Shown: piece after piece, positions 35,538 to 45,000 of the stretch
Layout: the number at the start of each line of letters is the position of its first letter
How positions within the stretch are numbered: position 1 is the stretch's first letter
Origin: Leisingera sp. ANG-M1
Lineage (GTDB): Bacteria > Pseudomonadota > Alphaproteobacteria > Rhodobacterales > Rhodobacteraceae
Reading direction: 5' to 3'
NCBI RefSeq assembly: GCF_000813745.1
Contig: NZ_JWLC01000015.1
Span: forward strand, 1-64,000
DNA length: 64,000 nt
Position numbers and translations under genes: made by a program
The notes under the pieces: model-generated
What the model was told of the DNA's origin: nothing
The model's input: only the letters and a program-made list of their open reading frames with translations
Database searches by the model: none

Positions 35538-38195
35538 TTGCCACAAATACGCAAGTTTTTGACGACAACCTTTGCTTTGTGTTTTTTGAGTTCAATCGCG
35601 CAGGCACAGGACGGGCATGACAATCCCGCTCAGATGTTGTTGTTCAGGACCTCGTCCGCGCCTGTCTATTTGCCTGTCGTCAAGGCGCGGAGCTACACCA
35701 CCCTATGCGACGCGCTTTTGTTCCGCGACACCGGCGTTCCCGCCTTTGCCCAGATCGACGACGCCAGCGTGACCGGTTGCAACGCAGGCGGCCGTGCGGC
35801 CCAGCGGGTGCAGATGTTCGGCGGCTTTGGACAGGGCTGCCGTCATGAACCCGCGCGTCGGGACAACAAATTCCTGTCCAGCATGCCCCTTACCGGGGAC
35901 GGCACAGACGCCGAAACCAGAACGTTGCGCTGGGCGGATCTGTTCGAGCCTCCTAGACAAGACAGCGCGCTGGCCGACCCGCGGTTCAGGGCACCTTATC
36001 GGATGTATGACCACCGGCAGCAGAACGTGCAAACCAGCTACCTGCTGATGCGCTTGCCGTTTGCCAGCGTCGGCACCAATCTCGAGGCACGCAGGGCGGT
36101 TTTGCGCACCGCCCGGATCTGCGAAGGCCGCCCGAACGCCGAACTGGATCCGCGTCTGGCGGCTCTGGCGCATGACAAGTTCCTAGTCTTCGATCCTCAG
36201 GCCCCCGCGCGAGGCAGTTTCCTGTTCGACGACCTGAATACGCCGGTTCAGCTGTTCTTTCGCGAAAGCAGCGCTCCGGAGACGGCGGCACCCCTGCTGC
36301 AACTGAACAGGAAAACCCGCGAGACAGGCCCCGTGACCTGGTCGAACCGGCTGTACAAATACCAGTGGTCGCCGCAGGGCGACAGTCTAAGCGGCATTCT
36401 GGTGCCCGAGCAACCCTTTTGGCTCCGCACTCTGGACACGGCAGGCGCGACGCCGATGGCCGTCACAACGCGAACACCCGACGACGTCGGGCGGGTCGTT
36501 TTGCAGTATCCGCAGGTCCTGGCCCGCAACCGCGCGCCGCGGAGCGACTCGGATTTCGCGCATCGCCGTATCGTGTTGCCTTTCAACAACGTCTCGGCCC
36601 GCCGCGATCTTGTGACAGAACGGGTGGCGCAAACGCTTGCCGGGCTGACACCGCAACAGGGCCCATCCCTCAGGGTCGAAACGACAGATCCCGTGACTTT
36701 TGCCGCTATGGCCAACACCGCGTTGGATGCGAGCGCCGCGGATCCGTCGGCCACCGAACAGCGGTGCATCGACGACCTGAGCCGCATGGTTGTCCGCGCG
36801 ACCTCCCCGTTTGTGCCGTTTGGCGATGATGTGCTGTACCGGTTGCGCATGGACGGCAAAAAGGCCAACATGGTCACCTACGTAAACGGTCATTGCCACC
36901 GGCTGGACCATCTAGCCGCCGATGGCGCGCAGCCGGTCAATGGCCCGCTCGGCGCGCCGGGCTGGACCACAAAGGCGACGCGCCCCGGCATGCGACATGT
37001 GGCGTTTTCGACTGACGCGCTGCGCGATGTACGCCTGACCTCGGGCGAAACGGTCACCCTGCCTGAAGTGATCTGGTCCAGCCTCGAGCAAACTCAGGTG
37101 TCGCATCCGGGCTTTGACGACGGCACGGCTACGCGTCACCCGGCACGTTTTGTATTGGTGGACGACGAGGCGGGCAAACCATTTTACATTCAGGATTTTT
37201 CCGTCTCGACCCTCACCGCGCTGGCCTATTTCCGGAACGGGCGCCAAGACTTTAACCGTCTGGTGCGCGAGCTTCTGGGGGGCAATTCCTTCAGCGGCAA
37301 ATGTTACCTTCAGTTCTTTGACCTCGCGCTTTTTGCGCCTGGCATCGACGTCTCTGAGGAGCGCGAAAAACAGCTGTTATGGATCCTGACTATGCACAAC
37401 TTGGCCGAGGAACTGGCCAACCACGCGGCCAGCGATGCCTGGGACTTTATGGCTCAAGAAGACGACGTCGCATGCCACAAGCAAAAAACACTCAGTTTTC
37501 TGGAGTTCACCGGCGGCGATGTCACCGGTCTAGACGAGTCGGTCAGGATCGCTTTCGACGCCAAACCCAGCGATGCGCTGCAGAGGTGGAACGAAATCCG
37601 CGACAGAACAAACACCGCAACGGCGCAAGAAAGGCAACAGCTCGACATCCGCCAAAGGTTCATGCGGAACATCCGGAACTTTGCCCGGCAACTGGCGGAC
37701 GAGCATGAATACCCCTTGATGCTGGTCAACCACGGCCAGGCGGAAAAACTGGTTCAGGGTGTCATGGGGTTTCCCAACGATGCCTTGGGCCGCAGCCTTG
37801 GCGAGGTCGTCTTTCAGGACATTACCTGGACCCTGCAACCGGTGTCCGAGGACGCCATGACGCTTCTGATCCGGGACAATTGGACCATTTTCGATGCCTA
37901 CGGCAATGACACGGGCCGCACCACGCAGTCGGACTCGGACCCGGCCGTGGCGCGCTTTGGCGACCCTGGCCTCAACTACGTACTGGCCCACCGCCCCCAT
38001 ATGGGACGCGCCGCGTCCGAGAGAGTGGTCTTTGGTATCCACAACCTCTTTGCCGGCCCGTTTCTGAACGTGACCGACGCCGACGGCAATTCCGACCCCT
38101 TCGGCAAACAAAGCCTGATCGACAAGGCAAGAACAGACGGCACCCTGGACAGGTTTTCTGCCCGCATGATGCTGGTGCCCACCCTAGAGGACTGA
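35538..38195 (+). CDS. Large secreted protein of unknown family, first gene of an exported-protein operon
   Basis: About 885 residues, no family recognised. I prefer the TTG at 35538, since it gives a clean Sec signal peptide (PQIRKFLTTTFALCFLSSIAQAQ) after a GGGGATGG ribosome-binding sequence; the frame is open from 35487. The mature protein is mixed alpha/beta, with scattered Cys and long aromatic-rich segments (FYIQDFSVSTLTALAYF; YLQFFDLALFAPGIDVSEE). Residues about 610-760 look helical. No TM helix after the signal, no lipobox. Four more exported proteins follow with spacings from +3 to -17 bases, indicating one operon. Likely a soluble periplasmic or extracellular partner. Confidence 0.65.
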   Translation: MPQIRKFLTTTFALCFLSSIAQAQDGHDNPAQMLLFRTSSAPVYLPVVKARSYTTLCDALLFRDTGVPAFAQIDDASVTGCNAGGRAAQRVQMFGGFGQGCRHEPARRDNKFLSSMPLTGDGTDAETRTLRWADLFEPPRQDSALADPRFRAPYRMYDHRQQNVQTSYLLMRLPFASVGTNLEARRAVLRTARICEGRPNAELDPRLAALAHDKFLVFDPQAPARGSFLFDDLNTPVQLFFRESSAPETAAPLLQLNRKTRETGPVTWSNRLYKYQWSPQGDSLSGILVPEQPFWLRTLDTAGATPMAVTTRTPDDVGRVVLQYPQVLARNRAPRSDSDFAHRRIVLPFNNVSARRDLVTERVAQTLAGLTPQQGPSLRVETTDPVTFAAMANTALDASAADPSATEQRCIDDLSRMVVRATSPFVPFGDDVLYRLRMDGKKANMVTYVNGHCHRLDHLAADGAQPVNGPLGAPGWTTKATRPGMRHVAFSTDALRDVRLTSGETVTLPEVIWSSLEQTQVSHPGFDDGTATRHPARFVLVDDEAGKPFYIQDFSVSTLTALAYFRNGRQDFNRLVRELLGGNSFSGKCYLQFFDLALFAPGIDVSEEREKQLLWILTMHNLAEELANHAASDAWDFMAQEDDVACHKQKTLSFLEFTGGDVTGLDESVRIAFDAKPSDALQRWNEIRDRTNTATAQERQQLDIRQRFMRNIRNFARQLADEHEYPLMLVNHGQAEKLVQGVMGFPNDALGRSLGEVVFQDITWTLQPVSEDAMTLLIRDNWTIFDAYGNDTGRTTQSDSDPAVARFGDPGLNYVLAHRPHMGRAASERVVFGIHNLFAGPFLNVTDADGNSDPFGKQSLIDKARTDGTLDRFSARMMLVPTLED

Positions 38196-38198
38196 TCG

Positions 38199-38828
38199 AT
38201 GACGCAATTTACCAGACACGGCGTCCGGGTTGTGAATTGGGTTGGCCTGACCCTCCTCGCCCTGTGCCTCGACGCCGTGGCAGCGCACGCGCAGTCTTGG
38301 CCAAGTGAAAACGGCTTTACCCGCCAGGTGGTCTACGCAACCTGCGGCAAGCCCCAGACGCCCGTGGTCGACACCTGTTTTTGCGGCGGACTTTTGGCCT
38401 ACGACAATGACAAGGACGCCGGTCTGCTGGTCACGTGCGGGCTTAGGGACGTCCCCAACCTGATCCACCCGGACATGAGCACCAACCAGATGCTGCAATT
38501 CCTGCTAAGGACCTATTACGGCGCGCTTGATGATTTTTGCGAGGATGCGCGTCCGGAGGGCGAGTGCGGGTTGGACCGTGCGGTCTCGGGTATTGGCGGC
38601 AACAGCCTTGATGAGCCTTATTACGTGGGCCATTTCACCGCGATTCTGCTGGGCGAAGAGCGCTGCCTTCTCGCCAGCCTGCGGGCGGAGCCCAACGAAT
38701 GGTCCCAAGGCCCTGCCATCGGCGCTCTGGATCTGACCCTTCTGTCAACCCCGAGTTGGCAAGAGCGCTTTCAGGCTGGCTGCCGCAACGACTATCGCAA
38801 TGTTCTGGCATGGCTGGAACAGCGATGA
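38199..38828 (+). CDS. Small secreted Cys-rich protein, unknown
   Basis: A 209-residue exported protein: signal peptide VNWVGLTLLALCLDAVAAHAQ, then a mature domain with nine Cys (VYATCGKPQ, TCFCGGLLAY, VTCGLRD, DDFCEDARPEGECG, ERCLLAS, AGCRND), which suggests disulfides in the periplasm or outside the cell. No family recognised. Three bases after the preceding gene, and its stop overlaps the next start (ATGA at 38825). Confidence 0.65.
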   Translation: MTQFTRHGVRVVNWVGLTLLALCLDAVAAHAQSWPSENGFTRQVVYATCGKPQTPVVDTCFCGGLLAYDNDKDAGLLVTCGLRDVPNLIHPDMSTNQMLQFLLRTYYGALDDFCEDARPEGECGLDRAVSGIGGNSLDEPYYVGHFTAILLGEERCLLASLRAEPNEWSQGPAIGALDLTLLSTPSWQERFQAGCRNDYRNVLAWLEQR

Positions 38829-40660
38829 CGCGACAAGGGTCCTTCTCGGCCAAGGCGCTTTTGCTGGTGGCCTGGGGATTGGTTGCAGCTCCTGCGCAGG
38901 CCCAAGACGTGATAGTTATCGACGCGCTGGATCGGATGCTGGAGGCCGACTGGACCGAAACGACTTGGGTGAAGCCTTTGCTCGAACATGTGGAGCAGAA
39001 CCTGGATCCCGCCGTGCCCCTCATTGCGCCCGACGGCTGGCGTGCAAGCCTGCGCCAGGCGGTCTACGACTGCTGGGACCGTGCGTTTTCACCGCAAGAC
39101 GGTCCCGGTGAACGCACCTACACCTGTTTCGATGCCGGTGCCAAATTGCCCACCCGCATGCATGACATCGCCTGGGTTCTGGTGCGCCACGAATGGGCAG
39201 ATTTTCAGGGCAGCGCCGATCCGGCGCACAAACGGGCGGCGGCCTGGCGGCTAGACCAGGCGATCATGGAGTACAAGACCCTTGTCTCAGGCGCAGAACA
39301 GCGCAGCGTCGAGGCGCAGTCGACCTCGCTCAAACGGTTGCGCGTCATCCGCGGTTACGAGGCCGAGATCACCGCCAGTCTGGGCGGGCCGGAGGCGTCG
39401 GGCACCGCGCGGCGGCTGCAGGTCCGGGACGAGATCAACCGGCAGCTGGCGCTGGACGGGTCCGGCAGCCTCGGGCTGGACCACAACGTCCTGCAAGACA
39501 TCGTCGGACCGATCCAGGCCCTGACCCGGGACGCCATGGCGACCTATCTCGAGGCGGTCGAGGCAGAACTTGACGCCAAGGCGCTTGCCGTGCTGGTTTA
39601 CGGGCAGGGCCGCGCCGAAACCGGCATCAATCCAAGGAACTATCTGCAATGCGGAGACGCCGACGGCACAGGCCTCTGTGCGCCCGGATCGGAACGGGCG
39701 GTGCTCAGCCTGTCGGAATTGGCCAAGGACCGGGATCTTCGCCAGCTCTACAGTTTTGTCCGCGACGCGGTTCTCGATCGCCCCAACGCCGTTGGTCTTG
39801 CCGAACGTTACGGGCGAATGAAAGCCGAGCTTTATTTCGGCGCACCCGGTGACGCCGCCAAGGCCTATGCCGGACGGCTCGCAGTGCGCTGGGATGGGGT
39901 ACCGTTGTCGCTGGAAGCGCTGAGGCGCGAGGCTGAGGTGATCAACCTGCCGCCGGGCACAAGCGCCACGCTTGCCGGCGCCTGCGCGGCCTGGGCAGAG
40001 CAGATCGAAGACGCGGGCGCCCCCTGTCCGTTCCGCGCCTTGATCGCGCGGGCGCTGCCCACCGACGCTGCGGTCGATGTCTTCGGGCTGAAAGCGCGGG
40101 AGGCTGCGCTGCTTGGCCTTCTAGAGCGGGTCCACGCGAACAGCGGTGACAAGGCCTTGCGGTCGCTAATCGAGGATCTGATGGCCGAAACAGGCGCGGT
40201 GTTCGACGGGAACGGTCTGGTGTCGGGCCCGGATTTCGTCTTGCCGTATCTCTTGGCGCCTCAGCCGCCCTATCTGGCCGGCTACTCAGACGCGCTATGC
40301 ACCAGCAACCCGGGTGCCGTTTTTCAGGCCAATTTTTGCCCCGGTGCCGGGACGGAAATCCGGTCCGGCCCGCTCAGCGACCAATTGCGCCGGCTGATCA
40401 ACGAGACCACGCCGCCTTCGCGTTTTGCCGCCAAACGGCTGGGGCTGGACAAATTGCTGGCTGAAATGGCCGGCGAAGCCCTGATCGCGGACGGGACATT
40501 GCGGTTGTCCGAGGGAGGCGCCCCCGGAGCGGGCAGTTTTGTCGGCTACCTTTGCCAAGAATCCTCGGCGATCTTTGCCGCAATGAAAGCCGCAGGCCTT
40601 CGGGACGTGCGTCTTGTGCCGTCGCCTCGTTCTAAAGGAGGAGCCCGCCTATGTCAGTGA
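38825..40660 (+). CDS. Secreted helical protein, unknown
   Basis: A 611-residue protein with a signal peptide (SAKALLLVAWGLVAAPAQAQ). The start at 38825 overlaps the upstream stop; the frame is open further upstream only because it shadows the previous gene. Mature part mainly helical (for example EAEITASLGGPEASGTARRLQ, DAMATYLEAVEAELDAKAL), with Cys-containing loops (YLQCGDADGTGLCAPGS; LCTSNPGAVFQANFCPGAG). No family recognised. Its 3' end overlaps the next gene by ten bases. Confidence 0.65.
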   Translation: MTRQGSFSAKALLLVAWGLVAAPAQAQDVIVIDALDRMLEADWTETTWVKPLLEHVEQNLDPAVPLIAPDGWRASLRQAVYDCWDRAFSPQDGPGERTYTCFDAGAKLPTRMHDIAWVLVRHEWADFQGSADPAHKRAAAWRLDQAIMEYKTLVSGAEQRSVEAQSTSLKRLRVIRGYEAEITASLGGPEASGTARRLQVRDEINRQLALDGSGSLGLDHNVLQDIVGPIQALTRDAMATYLEAVEAELDAKALAVLVYGQGRAETGINPRNYLQCGDADGTGLCAPGSERAVLSLSELAKDRDLRQLYSFVRDAVLDRPNAVGLAERYGRMKAELYFGAPGDAAKAYAGRLAVRWDGVPLSLEALRREAEVINLPPGTSATLAGACAAWAEQIEDAGAPCPFRALIARALPTDAAVDVFGLKAREAALLGLLERVHANSGDKALRSLIEDLMAETGAVFDGNGLVSGPDFVLPYLLAPQPPYLAGYSDALCTSNPGAVFQANFCPGAGTEIRSGPLSDQLRRLINETTPPSRFAAKRLGLDKLLAEMAGEALIADGTLRLSEGGAPGAGSFVGYLCQESSAIFAAMKAAGLRDVRLVPSPRSKGGARLCQ

Positions 40661-42090
40661 TCCACCTCGCCAGACGATTGTGCGCGGCGCTGGCGCTGGG
40701 CCTTTGCGCAGTGCAGGCTCTGGCTGAGGTCTGCACACCCTGGACGCCGCCGACACCAGCGGTCTGTGCGACGCTCCAAGGTCAGCCTCTGACCCCCGAA
40801 GACCGCTACGACAGGGATTACTTTCTGGCCTGGGTGTTCGAAGAATGGCACGTCGGCAATATTCAGGCGATCGACGACATGCTGTTCGGCACGACAACCG
40901 CCGCGGATCTGGCGGCAAGTTTTCCCTGGCTGGAGGGCAAGACCGACATGCCCCTCGAAAGCGTGCTGTGGTGCAGTCTGGCCTCGGTCGAGACGCTCCC
41001 CATCGGGCTGAGCGATTTTGTACTGCCGGACCTGGCCGTGGCGGATGCGCCCGATCCGGCGGCGCTGCGGGCCACGCGTTTCTGGCTGGGCTACGATCTG
41101 GCGCGCAAGACCACGCGCGATCTGGTCGGTCTGATGGACGCACAGATGACCGCAACCGGGACGCTGGGACCGATCCCCGAGACCGCCGCCGATTTTCTAG
41201 GCGCCCGCAAGGCCAACAGTTGCCGCGGTCTGCCCTTCATGCAGGCGGCCTGGGCCACGATCGACGACCGGGATGGCCCGCAGGCGGCGCTCATGCGGGA
41301 TGCGGCGGACGCGGTTGACCATCTGGCCCGGGCACTCGAGGCCGAGGTTGCGGCCGTGACCAGGCCTGAGACCAAAGCGCCTCCGGGCGACTCGGAGAAC
41401 TGGCAGCAACTAGTCAACACACAACTGAACAAAGAGGTCGCCACGTCCAAGGGGCTGATCGAGCAACGCATCCTGTCGCAGGTTCGCATGTTGGTTCAGG
41501 CCTTCAGCGCCGAGGCCTCGAAGATCGAGGTGCAACACGACCGCATCAACCGGCTGAACGCGGAGTTGATGGCGGCAGACCGCAACTTGCGCAGCTATAC
41601 GCAGGTCTTTGCAGACCGCGGTCAAGACGCTTTTGACGACCGTTTTGACCGGGCCATGGGCGCCTTGGAAAGCGTTTTGGCCCAGCGCAAGCTTTTGGGC
41701 GCAACCGACGACCTCTGGATTCCCGATGGCGACATGCTCCGCCTGAACCCAGACAATATTACCGTCCAGGCCTGCCTGCAGGACGAGGCCTGCAGCTATT
41801 GTCAGCTGACCGATCCGCTGTCCGCGGAAAACCTAGAAGACCACCTGGTCTGCTTTCAAGCCATCGGCCTGCCCCAGGCCCAGGCAGCCCGCAATGCTGC
41901 CCTGAACCCGGCCCGGATCACCGTGACGGGCACGGGATTTGTCTGGCAAGACTGCCTGCGCGCGATACCCGCCGCGGCCTCCCCCGCCGTGCGCGAGGCC
42001 GAGGCAAAGACCTGTTTTCTGGACTGGATGTGGGAGATCGATCCCGTGACCGCCGCGCAGATGGAGGTTGTCTTTGACCCAACGGATTGA
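40651..42090 (+). CDS. Secreted protein with coiled-coil segment, unknown
   Basis: A 479-residue exported protein; signal peptide ARRLCAALALGLCAVQALAE. AAAGGAGGAG gives a strong ribosome site for the ATG at 40651. A heptad-rich segment lies at about residues 255-330 (NKEVATSKGLIEQRILSQ, AEASKIEVQHDRINRLNAEL). Paired Cys occur near both ends (CTPWTPPTPAVC; CLQDEACSYCQL). It precedes the giant coiled-coil gene with a 17-base overlap, so the two are probably partners. Confidence 0.65.
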   Translation: MSVIHLARRLCAALALGLCAVQALAEVCTPWTPPTPAVCATLQGQPLTPEDRYDRDYFLAWVFEEWHVGNIQAIDDMLFGTTTAADLAASFPWLEGKTDMPLESVLWCSLASVETLPIGLSDFVLPDLAVADAPDPAALRATRFWLGYDLARKTTRDLVGLMDAQMTATGTLGPIPETAADFLGARKANSCRGLPFMQAAWATIDDRDGPQAALMRDAADAVDHLARALEAEVAAVTRPETKAPPGDSENWQQLVNTQLNKEVATSKGLIEQRILSQVRMLVQAFSAEASKIEVQHDRINRLNAELMAADRNLRSYTQVFADRGQDAFDDRFDRAMGALESVLAQRKLLGATDDLWIPDGDMLRLNPDNITVQACLQDEACSYCQLTDPLSAENLEDHLVCFQAIGLPQAQAARNAALNPARITVTGTGFVWQDCLRAIPAAASPAVREAEAKTCFLDWMWEIDPVTAAQMEVVFDPTD

Positions 42091-45000
42091 CGGCAATTAT
42101 CTGCGCCACGGCTCCGTGACCCGAGCGCTAGCGAGCCTTGCTTTGTGCTACGCCATGACGGGCGGCGTCTGGGCACAAACGCCCGATCCCGCAGCCCCCG
42201 CCGCACAGGTCGAGGGTTCCTTGACCGATGTGTCCACCACCATCGACCCCACCGACCTCGAACCGCGCAGCCCCATCGAACGGCTCGCCTTTGAGATCGT
42301 GCGCAACACCCTGGCCGGGCAGTCCCCCACACCGCAATCGCGCGCCGATGCCGAACGCATCGCCGCAGAAGCCGGCCAGGCCTTGCTGGACAGCGGAAAT
42401 GTCGCCGGGTTGGAGGAGTTCGTCGCAGCGTTCTATGGCGCGCTTTATCCCGATCCCGTAGAAGGTGCCGAAACCGAAGGCGCTTTGGTCTGGTCCCGTA
42501 TGGGTGAAGCGGACAAGTTTCTGACCACCAGCAACAGCCTGCAATACCTCAGCATTCGCGCGGATCTGCTCAGCTACACCTACGCGCTGATTACACCAAA
42601 GGGCGATCTGACCTCGCCCGCGGAGCTTTTGAAGGAGCGCCGCGACCAGCTGACCGGGATACTCGACAAGATCGCCCTGGCCAGGGACAGTCTGTTCGAC
42701 CGCCGTCGCAGCGTCGGTGCGGACCGCTATCGCCAAATCAGCGCCGCGCTTTTAATCTCGGCGGCCGAAGTGCACATGAACATCGCCGACGCGGGCTTTC
42801 GCCTGCGGGCAGCGGCGATCCTGACGGATCTGACCGAAGGCACCGCGCAGACCAACAGCTCGGCCAGCTATGGCGCCGCCCGTCAGGCGGTCTTTGAGGC
42901 GCTGCTTCTGGACCCCGACAATGTGCGCGCCAAATACCTGGCCGCCGAGATTGAGGACCGTCTGGATTGGCTGCGCACGGGCCGGGCCTTTGGCGGCGCG
43001 CGGTTCTTTGAGGTCGAGCCGGTCATGGGCCAGTTCGACCAGGAGGAATGGACCCCTCTGGCCCGCATGCGGGCGGTCGTCGGACGCCTGGACGCCTTGG
43101 ACGCGGGCGCAGGCGCGCCGGACCCCGAAGCTCTTGAAACTGCGGTCAAGGCTTTCACCGACCGGTTGCGCCAAAGCCGCCAAAGGCGCCAGGATCAGAT
43201 CACTCAGCTGTCTCGCGAGATTGCGGACCTGCAATTCCGCATTCAGCAGTCGAACCTTGCCGCCACTTCGGCGCTGGAAGCCAATGCGCAGGTGATCCGC
43301 GACCGTCTGGTGCAATCCGAGACGACGCGCGCGGATTTCGAGGCCCGTAGCGCCACGCTGGACAAGGACATCGGCGAAAAGGCCGACGAATTGCGCGCGG
43401 CTCTGGACGCTTTGGCGCAACTGACCAGCCAGGGCGATTTGTACGACCCAGGCAAGTTCAATGCCTTTGCTACCACCGCCAAACAGGTGATGCAGGACAC
43501 CGAAGCTCTGGTAGACGCGGTTGGACAGTTCGACGTCAAAAGCTTGCAGGATCGCGCCCGGGCACTGAAGACGAGCTTTGACAGCTCGATGGCGGCCGGG
43601 GACCGCAGCGTCGACATTCTACGCTTTGAGATCGAGCGATTGCAAAACGTTCGCGCCAGCGTCGAGGCCGCCATCGACAGCGTCGAGTCGGCGATCGAAC
43701 TGGCGCGCTCGGACTATCTTGAAGAGCAGTTCCGCCTCAATGTCGCCGGCCTGGAAAGCGAGGTCGACACTCTGCAGACCGAAATCAGCCAAGTGGATCT
43801 GAATATTGCCGAGGACGTGGAGGTCTTTGCCACCAGAATCTCGAAACTTACCTTCGAAGCCTTCGAGCGTGAAAAGGAGCGGATCCAGGGGCGGATTGAC
43901 GCGACCAAGGCCAAGATCCAGTCGGCCGGAGAGCTGATCGAACTCTACAAGACCAACAAAGCTAGAATGGAAGAAGCCGTGGCAGCGGCGCAGTTGGCCG
44001 TCGAGGCCGCGGCGGCCATTCCGTCGGGGATCATCGCGGGGACCGCCTCCGGGACGTTCAACCAGAAACCTCAGGCCCTGATGACGGTGCAAGAGCTGGG
44101 GCTCAAGATCGTCGACACCGCCCAGAAGGTCGAGATGGACATCCGCAACGCCCAAGACATCATCGACGACCTGCGCGGTCTGGTCGACGACTTCCGTTAT
44201 GCCCTGGACGGCGTGGAGCTAGGCGAGATGCAGGCGCGTCTTGAACAAGACATCCGGGACGCGCAGGCTGCGGGCAAGCAGCTGGAGGCGGATCTGCAAA
44301 GCAGGATCAAGACCGCCGAGACCCAGATAACCCAGGCGTTGAAAGCCTCGGAAAGCCGGATCGTCGCGCGCTTTGAGCAAAGCACGGCCAAGCTTTCCGC
44401 GGAAAAGGCCGAGTTCCAAGCCCAGATCCAGTCCATCGAGGCCGAGATAAAGGGTTTTGAGGCGCGCATCGCTGCCGATCAGCGCCGGGCCCGTGCGCTG
44501 GTCGAAGAGATTGCGGTCCTGCGGGGCGACCTGGGCCGACTGACCTTGGAGAAACAGGGCATCGAGACCGCCATGACCCGCGCCGCTGAACGGACCGACG
44601 CGGATGTTGCCGCGCTGCAAGCGGCCGCCGATCTGGAGGCTGAGCAGTTTGACCAGTTGACCCAGCCGCTTGTGCGTCGGATCACCCTGCTGCGCGAGAT
44701 GGCCGACACTCTGGCCGCCGGCGGCGAAGCGCGGCCGCTGGATCTGTCGATCAGCCGCATGACCCAGCGCAGCCTCGGCCCCACCGCCGACGCCTTGGCA
44801 CGCGAACGTCTGGCGCTGATGGACGAGGCCAACGAGTTGCTCTTTCAGTACGCCAACTGGCTGTATCTGATGACCCGAGATCCTGTTGCTCTGGAATGGG
44901 CGATCTCGGCCCAAAGCCCGTTTGAGCTGAAACTGGCAATGTCCCGCTTGCAAGAGCTTTACGACACGTTGAAGCGCACCACTGGTCTGGCCACTCCGCG